From Alphaproteobacteria bacterium (GTDB lineage Bacteria > Pseudomonadota > Alphaproteobacteria > ATCC43930 > CGMCC-115725): a stretch of DNA of 7,375 nt. The notes below the pieces were generated by a model. That model was given only the letters and a program-made list of their open reading frames with translations. It did no database searches and was not told the origin of the DNA. Below, piece by piece: positions 1-5,830 of this stretch (positions are counted from its first letter, which is position 1; each line of letters starts with the position of its first letter). Location: the NCBI GenBank assembly GCA_030039975.1, contig JASHUO010000101.1:1-7375 (forward strand), written 5' to 3'. The position numbers were made by a program, and so were the translations under genes.

Positions 1-38
1 GGAATCCCTTTTCCGATTCTGCCTGCCCGGGAACCGCT

Positions 39-1517
39 CTAGGAGCTGGACCTTATCACCTTGGCCAATTCCCTTGTACCGGCGTCGATCCGATCCGCTT
101 CGATCAGCCCCAGCCCGAACGCCAAGCCGTTGGCGGCGCCCTTCACCTTCTCGGCATAGCCCTGCAGCGCCTGAAGCTTGATGCCGCGTGCCGCAGCCGC
201 GGCAACGACGGCGCCGGCCGCGACCGGGCCCACGAGCCGTGCCGCGAGATGGAGACCCACTTCACCCGGGATCGGCACGAGCCGGTCGCGACAGTGGCGG
301 CCCAGCGCTTCGAGCAAAATCGAACGCCGCTCGCCATAGACTTGGCGCATGCGGCGGATGTGGCGCGCCAAGTGGCCTTCGGTGATAAACGCCGTGAGCG
401 TGTCCTGCGCCAGGATTGGGCCGTGCCAATCGGCGATCTGCTTCGCCGCGAGCAAAGCCGGCAGGGCCCAAGCGGGTGGCACGACGAAGCCGAGGCGGAG
501 CCCTGGAAACAGGCTCTTCGAAAACGTGCCGACGTAGAAGACGGACCGGCCACGGTCGAGCGCCTGCAGCGCGTCGAGCGGCCGTCCGCCATAGCGGAAG
601 TCGCCGTCATAGTCGTCTTCGATCACCACCGCCCGATGCGCCGCGGCAAACTGGAGCAATGCTTGCCGGCGGGGCGTCGACATGACGACGCCGAGCGGGA
701 ACTGGTGCGACGGCGTCGTCAGGATAACGCCCGCTCGCGCGGGAAGCCGCTCCACGGCAAGACCCTCTCCGTCAACCGGTACGGGCACAATCCGCGCGCC
801 CGCGGCCGCGAAAGCGGCCCGCGACGGCGGATAGCCGGGCTCCTCGGTGGCGACCACCGTCTGCCCCGGCGCCACGAGGATGCGGGCGAGCAAGTCGAAG
901 CCTTGTTGCGCGCCGACGGTCACCACGACGTCTGCGGCCTGGCAAGCGACCGCGCGGCTGAGCGAAATGTGACGCGCGATCGCTTCGCGCAAATCGGCTT
1001 GCCCGGCCGGATCGGCATAAGCAACGGGCGTTCGGGAGATGCCGCGCAGCGCCCTCGCCGAAAGCCGTCGCCAGACGCGGTAAGGAAAATGCGTCTTGTC
1101 CGAGAGACCGATACGGAAATCGAACGGGAAGGACATGGCCTCCCCGGGCTCCGGGAGTGCGGGAGGCGATCGCCAGAACGGGTTCAGCCGGCCGAGACGG
1201 CTCTCTGCGCCGGCATCGTCGGTCGCGATCGTGCGGCGGGCTTGCGGCAGCACATTCGCCACATAGGTCCCCGCACCGGGCCGAGCCGAAACGTAGCCTT
1301 CGCTCAGAAGCTGCTCATAGGCGGCAATGACGATGTTACGCGACACGCCCATGGCCGCGGCGAACTCGCGGGTCGCGGGGAGGCGCAGCTCCGGCTTCAG
1401 CCTTCCGTCCAGAATGGCGGCGCGCAGCTGCTGATGGAGCGTTCTCAGCAGCTTGCGCGAGCCGCGCGGCGGCAGCTCGATCGCGAGCGGAAAAATTGGC
1501 TCCATAATCTTTGTCAT
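39..1517 (-). CDS. MocR/PdxR-family transcriptional regulator (GntR winged helix fused to aminotransferase fold)
   Basis: Cytoplasmic DNA-binding regulator that probably senses an amine or amino acid through pyridoxal phosphate. The 492-residue product has a GntR winged helix at about residues 22-88 (LPATREFAAAMGVSRN, then a YEQLLSEGYVSARPGAGTYV-like wing), a linker to about 125, and a fold-type I aminotransferase domain to the end. PLP residues are intact: K334 in TFSKSLFPGLRLGF is the Schiff-base lysine, R341 would hold the phosphate, and D301/Y303 in EDDYDGDF contact the ring; spacing matches GabR (D279, Y281, K312, R319). Length is normal for MocR proteins. I chose the ATG at 1517 because an AAGG box lies 7 bases upstream; an in-frame ATG at 1565 would add 16 residues of non-family sequence, and one at 1505 would remove four. 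It is divergent from the oxygenase 68 bases away, so it likely controls that cluster and itself. MocR family: very sure; effector unknown. Confidence 0.93.
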   Translation of the reverse strand: MTKIMEPIFPLAIELPPRGSRKLLRTLHQQLRAAILDGRLKPELRLPATREFAAAMGVSRNIVIAAYEQLLSEGYVSARPGAGTYVANVLPQARRTIATDDAGAESRLGRLNPFWRSPPALPEPGEAMSFPFDFRIGLSDKTHFPYRVWRRLSARALRGISRTPVAYADPAGQADLREAIARHISLSRAVACQAADVVVTVGAQQGFDLLARILVAPGQTVVATEEPGYPPSRAAFAAAGARIVPVPVDGEGLAVERLPARAGVILTTPSHQFPLGVVMSTPRRQALLQFAAAHRAVVIEDDYDGDFRYGGRPLDALQALDRGRSVFYVGTFSKSLFPGLRLGFVVPPAWALPALLAAKQIADWHGPILAQDTLTAFITEGHLARHIRRMRQVYGERRSILLEALGRHCRDRLVPIPGEVGLHLAARLVGPVAAGAVVAAAAARGIKLQALQGYAEKVKGAANGLAFGLGLIEADRIDAGTRELAKVIRSSS

Positions 1518-1585
1518 AAGTGGACCTTGTTTGGTACCGCGAAAGCCCCGATGATGCCAGGGCAAATGCGCAGGTGGGAGGAAGC
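1518..1585. promoter_or_regulatory. Divergent promoter/operator region between the MocR regulator and the oxygenase
   Basis: This 68-base spacer must hold the 5' control signals of both divergent genes. It contains an imperfect direct repeat, TGGACC (1521-1526) and TGGTACC (1532-1538), which on the regulator's strand reads GGTACCA then GGTCCA. MocR regulators usually bind direct repeats (GabR binds two ATACCA copies), and GGTACCA shares the TACCA core, so it is a reasonable operator candidate. The oxygenase ribosome binding site GGGAGGA (1576-1582) ends three bases before its ATG and decides that start. The regulator's own AAGG box is the complement of 1525-1528, inside the first repeat arm, which would fit autoregulation. 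I could not identify convincing -35/-10 hexamers in either direction. The regulatory role is inferred from position; the repeat is seen directly. Confidence 0.5.
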
Positions 1586-2908
1586 ATGCTGACCGCCGAG
1601 ACGAACGAGCGCCTGACGCGCGTGGGGTCCGGGACGCCGGGCGGCGCGTTGCTCCGCCTTTATTGGCAGCCGGCGGCGCTCGCCGAAGAGCTCGCCGGGA
1701 ACCGGCCGGTGAAGCCGGTCCGCCTGCTCGGCGAGGATTTCGTGCTCTTCAAGGACGAACGCGGCCGCTACGGAATGCTCGATCGCCACTGCGCCCATCG
1801 CGGTGCCGATCTCGCCTTCGGCCGGCGCGAGGATGGCGGGCTGCGCTGCGCGTTTCACGGCTGGCTCTATGACGTCGAGGGCAAGTGCCTCGAGACGCCG
1901 GCCGAGCCCGAACCGAGATTCTGTCAGCGCGTTCGCCAACGCGCCTATCCGGTCGTCGAGCGCGGCGGGATCGTCTTCGCCTATCTCGGTCCGGGCGAGC
2001 CGCCCGCTTTTCCCGATTTCGACTGCTTCGTTGCGCCCGACGCTTACACTTTCGCCTTCAAAGGCTATGTTGACTGTAATTGGCTGCAGGTTCTCGAGAT
2101 CGGCATCGACCCGGCGCATACGTCGTTCCTCCATCGCTTCTTCGACGATGCGGATCCAGCCGCCAATTACGGCCGGCCGTTCCGTGCTAACTCGGTCGAT
2201 TCCGACACGCCGATCACCAAAGTGATGCGCGACTACACGCGTCCGACGATCGAGACGGCATTGACCGAGTATGGGCTGCAGATCTGCACCCGCCGCGCGA
2301 TCGACGCGGCCAAGGCGCATATCCGGGTAACCCATCTCGTCTTCCCCCAGGCGTTCGTCATCCCGCTCTCGGCCGATATGACGATCAGCCAGTGGCACGT
2401 GCCGGTCGATGATGTGAGCTCCTACTGGTATGCCATCTTCACCAGCTTCGGCGCGCCGGTGAACAAGCAAGAGATGCGCGACACGCGCCTCGAGCTCTAT
2501 GCGCTGCCCGATTACAAGCCGCGGCGGAACAAGACGAACGATTACGGCTTCGATCCCGAAGAGCAGGCTCGTCACACCTTTACCGGCATGGGCGCGGACA
2601 TAAACGTTCACGACCAATGGGCCGTCGAATCCCAGGGGCCGATCCACGACCGCACCCGCGAGTTCCTGGGACAGAGCGACATCGCCATTGTCAAATATCG
2701 GCGCCTGCTGCTGCAGGCGATCGACGAGGCTGCCCGCGGTGGACGTCCGCCGATGGTGCTTGATGCGGACGCGGCGAAGCAGCTGCGCGGACCGATGACG
2801 GTCGACGGCATCGGGCCGGCCGGAGGCTGGGAAGTCTATTGGCGCGAGAGCTACGCGAAATGCCTGCGCGGCGCTCCCTGGGCCAAGGAACCGAACCAGG
2901 CGGCATGA
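1586..2908 (+). CDS. Rieske non-heme iron oxygenase, alpha subunit (phthalate 4,5-dioxygenase/LigXa type)
   Basis: Catalytic subunit of a Rieske oxygenase, a cytoplasmic enzyme that uses O2 and electrons from a partner reductase to hydroxylate or dealkylate aromatic or N/O-methylated compounds. The 440-residue product has an N-terminal Rieske domain (about 25-135) with the [2Fe-2S] ligands C69-x-H71, 16 residues, C88-x2-H91. The catalytic domain shows NWLQVLEIGIDPAHTSFLH with bridging D175 and iron ligands H178 and H183; D343 in VHDQW is the likely third ligand. The N-terminus (TRVGSGTPGGALLRLYWQP) and the C-terminal GPIHDRTREFLGQSD signature are those of the phthalate dioxygenase/LigXa branch, whose members are single-subunit oxygenases of about 430-450 residues. 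Start ATG 1586 has GGAGG upstream; a GTG at 1520 lies inside the divergent promoter and is less likely. The GS-like ligase follows 47 bases on. No reductase or ferredoxin gene is visible. Family certain, substrate unknown. Confidence 0.93.
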   Translation: MLTAETNERLTRVGSGTPGGALLRLYWQPAALAEELAGNRPVKPVRLLGEDFVLFKDERGRYGMLDRHCAHRGADLAFGRREDGGLRCAFHGWLYDVEGKCLETPAEPEPRFCQRVRQRAYPVVERGGIVFAYLGPGEPPAFPDFDCFVAPDAYTFAFKGYVDCNWLQVLEIGIDPAHTSFLHRFFDDADPAANYGRPFRANSVDSDTPITKVMRDYTRPTIETALTEYGLQICTRRAIDAAKAHIRVTHLVFPQAFVIPLSADMTISQWHVPVDDVSSYWYAIFTSFGAPVNKQEMRDTRLELYALPDYKPRRNKTNDYGFDPEEQARHTFTGMGADINVHDQWAVESQGPIHDRTREFLGQSDIAIVKYRRLLLQAIDEAARGGRPPMVLDADAAKQLRGPMTVDGIGPAGGWEVYWRESYAKCLRGAPWAKEPNQAA

Positions 2909-2952
2909 GCGGCGCTGCGATCATCGGGCGATGCCCGCGACGAGAAAGCTGA
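2905..2952 (+). other. 15-codon leader or remnant ORF overlapping the oxygenase stop (ATGA)
   Basis: An ATG overlapping the oxygenase TGA (ATGA at 2905-2908) opens a 15-codon frame, MSGAAIIGRCPRRES, ending in TGA at 2950-2952. It is in the same frame as the downstream GS-like gene, and only one codon (GGA) separates its stop from the GTG at 2956. It could be a coupling peptide that hands ribosomes to the ligase gene by termination and re-initiation, the remnant of a longer ligase N-terminus cut by one stop codon, or chance. The frame and the overlap are seen; translation is not demonstrated. Confidence 0.25.
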
Positions 2953-2955
2953 GGA

Positions 2956-4452
2956 GTGTCGGCGCGACAGATGGCAGATTTCATCGCACGCCACGATTGC
3001 TGGACCGAGGCGCAGCGGGCAGCCTCCGTCGAGGTCGTGCGTCAGGCGCGCGATCGCTCGCTGGGGGTCATCCGGCTCTCCGCCGTCGACCAGCATGGCG
3101 TGCTGCGGGGCAAAACCATCCTCGCCGCCGAGCTCGAGGGCGCGCTCCGAAACGGCTGCAGCTTCGTTTCCTCGCTCCTGGCGAAGGACACGTCCTGCCG
3201 GTCCGTGTTCCCGGTTTTCACCCCGGGCGCCGGGCTCGGCGTGCCGGCGCTGCAGGGCGCCGCGGACATCCTGATGATCCCCGATCCCTGCAGCTTCAAG
3301 ATTCTACCCTGGGCGCCGCATAGCGGCTGGATGTTGTGCGATCTCTACTTCGCCAATGGCGAGCCGGTGCCGTTTTCGACGCGCCAGCTCTATCGGCGCG
3401 TGCTCGACCGGCTTCACGAGAAGGGCTTCGAATACGTTGCCGGGCTGGAGGTCGAGTTCCACGTCTTCAAGCTCGACAATCCGCGCTTGTCGCCGGGCGA
3501 CGCCGGTCAACCCGGCGCAGCCCCGGAGGTCAGCCTGATCACCCGAGGCTATCAGCTCCTCGCCGAGCAGCTTTACGACCAGTACGACGAAATCTTCGAG
3601 CGGCTCCGCGCGAATCTCGAGGCGCTGGATCTGCCGCTGCGGTCGTTCGAGGTCGAGCTCGGGCCGAGCCAATGCGAGGTGACATTGCGCCCCGGGGTCG
3701 ATCTCGAGCCCGCTGACGGGATGATCCTGCTGCGCAGCGCGGTGAAACAGGTCTGCCGGCGGCACGGCTATCATGCGACCTTCATGTGCCGCCCGCAGCT
3801 GCCGAATATCTGCTCCAGCGGCTGGCATCTCCATCAATCGCTGCGCCGGCGTGGCACCGAGGAGAACGCGTTTGCGCCGGCTGAGCATGGTGCGACGGCG
3901 CTTTCGCCGCTCGGCCTGCAGTATGTCGCGGGGCTGCTCGCCCATGCGGCGGCGAGTGCCGCGTTCGCGACGCCGACCATCAACGGCTATCGGCGCTACA
4001 AACCCTTCACCTTGGCGCCCGATCGGATCGTCTGGGGCCAGGATAATCGCGGCGCGATGATTCGTGTCGTCGGCGCTTCCGACAACCCGGGAAGCTATCG
4101 CGTCGAGAACCGCATCGGCGAACCGGCGGCCAATCCTTATCTCTACCTGGGCTCGCAAATCCTGGCCGGGCTGGACGGCATCGAGAAGCGGCTCGACCCC
4201 GGCGTGCCTGCTGACGCGCCATACGAAGCGGCGGCACCGAGCGTGCCGCGCTCGCTCGCGGAGGCGCTCGCGGCGCTTCGGTGCGACGACTGCTATCGCG
4301 CCGGCTTCGGCAAGACCTTTGTCGAAGACTATTTCATCCGCATCAAGGAGGCGGAAATCGCGCGCTACGAAGCGGGGAGCGGCGGCGAGACTCGAGACGA
4401 TCCCTCCGCCGTGAGCACTTGGGAACAACGCGAGTATTTCGACTTGTTCTAG
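2956..4452 (+). CDS. Glutamine-synthetase-family ligase, probable gamma-glutamyl-amine synthetase
   Basis: Likely ATP-dependent cytoplasmic ligase joining the gamma-carboxyl of glutamate to an amine. The 498-residue product has a GS beta-grasp N-domain (about 35-130) and a GS catalytic domain (about 135-460). Metal and ATP residues are intact: E165 and E167 (LEVEF), E234 and E241 (ELGPSQCE), H291 and H293 (SSGWHLHQSL), N364/R365 and R370 (QDNRGAMIRV), E384 and R386 (RVENRIGEPAANPYLYLG). The true-GS ammonium site is not: the DGSS motif (Asp50) is absent, and the Glu327 flap position in NGYRRYKPFTLAP is a Leu (L353). That pattern fits PuuA/GlnA3, IpuC or gamma-glutamylanilide synthase rather than GlnA. 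The start is uncertain: GTG 2956 has GAGGA directly abutting it, and ATG 2971 (MADFIARHDCW) has that box 15 bases away; an in-frame TGA at 2950 excludes anything further upstream. It follows the oxygenase by 47 bases, probably as one operon. Family sure; substrate inferred. Confidence 0.9.
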   Translation: MSARQMADFIARHDCWTEAQRAASVEVVRQARDRSLGVIRLSAVDQHGVLRGKTILAAELEGALRNGCSFVSSLLAKDTSCRSVFPVFTPGAGLGVPALQGAADILMIPDPCSFKILPWAPHSGWMLCDLYFANGEPVPFSTRQLYRRVLDRLHEKGFEYVAGLEVEFHVFKLDNPRLSPGDAGQPGAAPEVSLITRGYQLLAEQLYDQYDEIFERLRANLEALDLPLRSFEVELGPSQCEVTLRPGVDLEPADGMILLRSAVKQVCRRHGYHATFMCRPQLPNICSSGWHLHQSLRRRGTEENAFAPAEHGATALSPLGLQYVAGLLAHAAASAAFATPTINGYRRYKPFTLAPDRIVWGQDNRGAMIRVVGASDNPGSYRVENRIGEPAANPYLYLGSQILAGLDGIEKRLDPGVPADAPYEAAAPSVPRSLAEALAALRCDDCYRAGFGKTFVEDYFIRIKEAEIARYEAGSGGETRDDPSAVSTWEQREYFDLF

Positions 4453-4469
4453 TCGGCCGTGCCGGTGAC

Positions 4470-4488
4470 GCGATACGCAACATATCGC
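4470..4488. promoter_or_regulatory. 6-7-6 inverted repeat, possible operator
   Basis: GCGATA (4470-4475) and TATCGC (4483-4488) form a perfect 6-base inverted repeat around a 7-base spacer, just upstream of the -35-like box for the binding-protein gene. Size and position suit a dimeric regulator's operator. It is not terminator-like: the stem is weak and no T-run follows. The symmetry is seen directly; the function is inferred. Confidence 0.3.
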
Positions 4489-4516
4489 TTCTCATCGTGC
4501 GTACCTGCTCTATAGT
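4489..4516 (+). promoter_or_regulatory. Putative sigma-70 promoter for the ABC importer genes
   Basis: TTCTCA (4489-4494, 4 of 6 to TTGACA) and TATAGT (4511-4516, 5 of 6 to TATAAT) are separated by 16 bases in the most A+T-rich stretch of the 116-base gap between the ligase and the binding-protein gene. The -10 sits within a near-palindrome, CTGCTCTATAGTGCAG (4505-4520, one mismatched pair), which could be an operator overlapping the promoter. If it is used, the transcript would start near 4522-4525 with a leader of about 45 bases that includes the hairpin at 4531-4548. The call rests on sequence resemblance only. Confidence 0.4.
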
Positions 4517-4530
4517 GCAGAAAAGACAAT

Positions 4531-4548
4531 GCCCCTCGCTTGAGGGGC
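4531..4548 (+). repeat. Perfect 7-bp hairpin in the leader of the binding-protein gene
   Basis: GCCCCTC (4531-4537), loop GCTT, GAGGGGC (4542-4548) form a perfect G+C-rich stem-loop. No T-run follows, so it is not a standard intrinsic terminator. It ends 20 bases before the start codon and just ahead of the very strong purine-rich ribosome site at 4556-4568. The CCCCT arm could alternatively pair with AGGGG at 4564-4568 in that site, so it may modulate translation, or it may protect the 5' end of the mRNA. The structure is clear on paper; the role is inferred. Confidence 0.45.
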
Positions 4549-4568
4549 GGAGACAGGGGGAGAAGGGG

Positions 4569-5732
4569 ATGAAAGGCATCATTGTTGCCGCGGCGGCGCT
4601 GAGCCTGCTGGTCGCTCCGGCCTTTGCCGAGCAAAGCGTCAAAATCGGTTTCGTCACCACGCTCAGCGGACCCGCCGGTGTCATCGGCAAACATATGAAG
4701 GATGCCAGCACGCTGGCCCTCGAGATGCTCGGCGGCAAGATCGGCGGCCTTCCGGCGACCATCGTTTACGGCGACGACCAGTTCAAACCCGATGTCGGGC
4801 GCCAGATTTCCGAGGAGATGCTGCAGCGTGACAAGGTCGATTTCATGACCGGCTTCATCTGGTCGAACGTGCTGCTCGCCTCCTATCAGCCGATCATCCG
4901 CTCGGGCGTCATCTTGATCGGCGCAAACGCCGGCCCGCACGAGCTCGCCGGCGCGATGTGCGCGCCCAACTATTTCTCCGCCTCCTGGCAGAACGACCAG
5001 ACGCCCGAAGCGATGGGCAAGTTCATGAACGATCGGAAGATGAACGATGTCTATCTGATCGCGCCGGACTACGCCGCCGGCAGGGACATGGTCAACGGCT
5101 TCAAGCGCTACTTCAAAGGCAAGGTCGCCGCCGAGGTTTACACCAAACCCGGCCAGTCCGATTACCAGGTCGAGATCAGCCAGATCCGCCAGGCGGCGCC
5201 CAAGGCGCTCTTCATCTTCCTGCCCGGCGGCATGGGCATCCAGTTCGTCAAGCAATACGCGCAGTCCGGCCTGCGCGACCAGATCCCGCTCTATTCAGCC
5301 TTCACCGTCGACGAGACCACGCTGCCGGCGATCGGCGACGCGGCGGCAGGAAACTACGAGGTGAGCTTCTGGTCGCCCGATCTCGACAATCCGCGCAACC
5401 AGCAATTCGTCGCCGCGTTTCGCGCCAAGTACCACTACATGCCGTCCTACTACGCCGCCCAGAGCTTCGACGCGATCAACATGATCGATGCCGCGGTGAA
5501 GGCGGTGAAGGGCAACCTCGCCGACAAGCAGGGCATGATCGCGGCGATCGACAAGGCGGATTTCCCCTCGGTCCGTGGCGCCTTCAAATACGGGCCCAAT
5601 CACTTCCCGATCGAGAATTTCTACCTGCTCAAGATCGTCAAGGACGCCGACGGCGAGTATGTTCGCAAGATCCAGAGCACGATCTTCGCCGACCATGCCG
5701 ATGCCTATGCCTCGGAATGCAAGATGAAGTAG
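4569..5732 (+). CDS. Periplasmic substrate-binding protein of a branched-chain amino acid-type (HAAT) ABC importer
   Basis: Captures the transported solute in the periplasm and delivers it to the LivH/LivM-type permeases encoded next. The 387-residue product begins with a Sec signal peptide (MKGIIVAAAALSLLVAPAFA, cleavage after A20 before EQ), followed by a type I periplasmic-binding fold (Peripla_BP_6): VKIGFVTTLSGPAGVIG at 24-40, DDQFKPDVGRQI at 69-80, GANAGPHEL at 118-126, and a second lobe with VYLIAPDYAAGRDM at 161-174. The mature protein has just two cysteines, C131 and C384, which could form a disulfide. The family binds leucine-type amino acids but also amides, urea and aromatic acids, so the ligand cannot be read from the sequence; context suggests an amine or aromatic compound. 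The start is fixed by the GGGGGAGAAGGGG box right before the ATG and by the signal peptide. It probably has its own promoter in the 116-base upstream gap, and hairpins flank the gene. Confidence 0.93.
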   Translation: MKGIIVAAAALSLLVAPAFAEQSVKIGFVTTLSGPAGVIGKHMKDASTLALEMLGGKIGGLPATIVYGDDQFKPDVGRQISEEMLQRDKVDFMTGFIWSNVLLASYQPIIRSGVILIGANAGPHELAGAMCAPNYFSASWQNDQTPEAMGKFMNDRKMNDVYLIAPDYAAGRDMVNGFKRYFKGKVAAEVYTKPGQSDYQVEISQIRQAAPKALFIFLPGGMGIQFVKQYAQSGLRDQIPLYSAFTVDETTLPAIGDAAAGNYEVSFWSPDLDNPRNQQFVAAFRAKYHYMPSYYAAQSFDAINMIDAAVKAVKGNLADKQGMIAAIDKADFPSVRGAFKYGPNHFPIENFYLLKIVKDADGEYVRKIQSTIFADHADAYASECKMK

Positions 5733-5748
5733 CCTTCGGCGGAGGGCT
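5731..5748 (+). repeat. Intercistronic hairpin at the binding-protein stop codon
   Basis: AGCCTTC (5731-5737), loop GGCG, GAGGGCT (5742-5748) form a 7-bp stem with one T-G wobble pair, starting inside the TAG stop codon. There is no following T-run. Stem-loops directly after binding-protein genes are a known way to stabilise the upstream part of ABC importer transcripts or attenuate read-through, giving more binding protein than permease. The rest of the 98-base gap holds no supportable gene. Confidence 0.4.
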
Positions 5749-5811
5749 GCCCGCGCAGTCCTCACCATGCGAAGGACGCGTTCGTGGATTCTGATGCAAC
5801 TCCCTCCCGGG

Positions 5812-5829
5812 GCCGCTTGGTGCAGCGGC
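5812..5829 (+). promoter_or_regulatory. Hairpin abutting the livH start codon
   Basis: GCCGCT (5812-5817), loop TGGTGC, AGCGGC (5824-5829) form a perfect 6-bp stem ending one base before the ATG at 5831. There is no recognisable Shine-Dalgarno sequence, and the place where one would sit is folded into this stem. It could lower or gate initiation of the first permease. The pairing is seen; the effect is inferred. Confidence 0.4.
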
Positions 5830-5830
5830 G

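Noticed and set aside
2..19. GAATC/GATTC dyad downstream of the regulator as its terminator
   Set aside because: Only 5 bp with an 8-base loop and no T-run on the regulator strand; too weak to call.
1520..1585. Upstream GTG start for the oxygenase
   Set aside because: It would translate the whole divergent regulatory spacer and begins three bases from the regulator's start codon; ATG 1586 has a clear GGAGG and family-like N-terminus.
249..1592. Long rightward open frame opposite the regulator gene
   Set aside because: It is the antisense shadow of the MocR gene in high-G+C DNA: Arg-rich, low-complexity translation with no family motifs, whereas the opposite strand encodes a complete MocR protein.
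1514..2647. Leftward open frame opposite the oxygenase
   Set aside because: Shadow of the Rieske gene, whose frame has all catalytic motifs; the antisense translation resembles no family.
3304..4428. Leftward open frame opposite the GS-like gene
   Set aside because: Shadow frame created by codon bias; the sense frame carries the complete GS motif series.
2956..4452. Housekeeping glutamine synthetase (glnA)
   Set aside because: The ammonium-binding motif and flap Glu are missing, and the neighbours are catabolic/uptake genes, with no glnB nearby.
4531..4548. Intrinsic terminator after the GS-like gene
   Set aside because: The stem is good, but it is followed by GGAGACAGGGGG rather than a T-run, and it lies only 20 bases from the next start codon.
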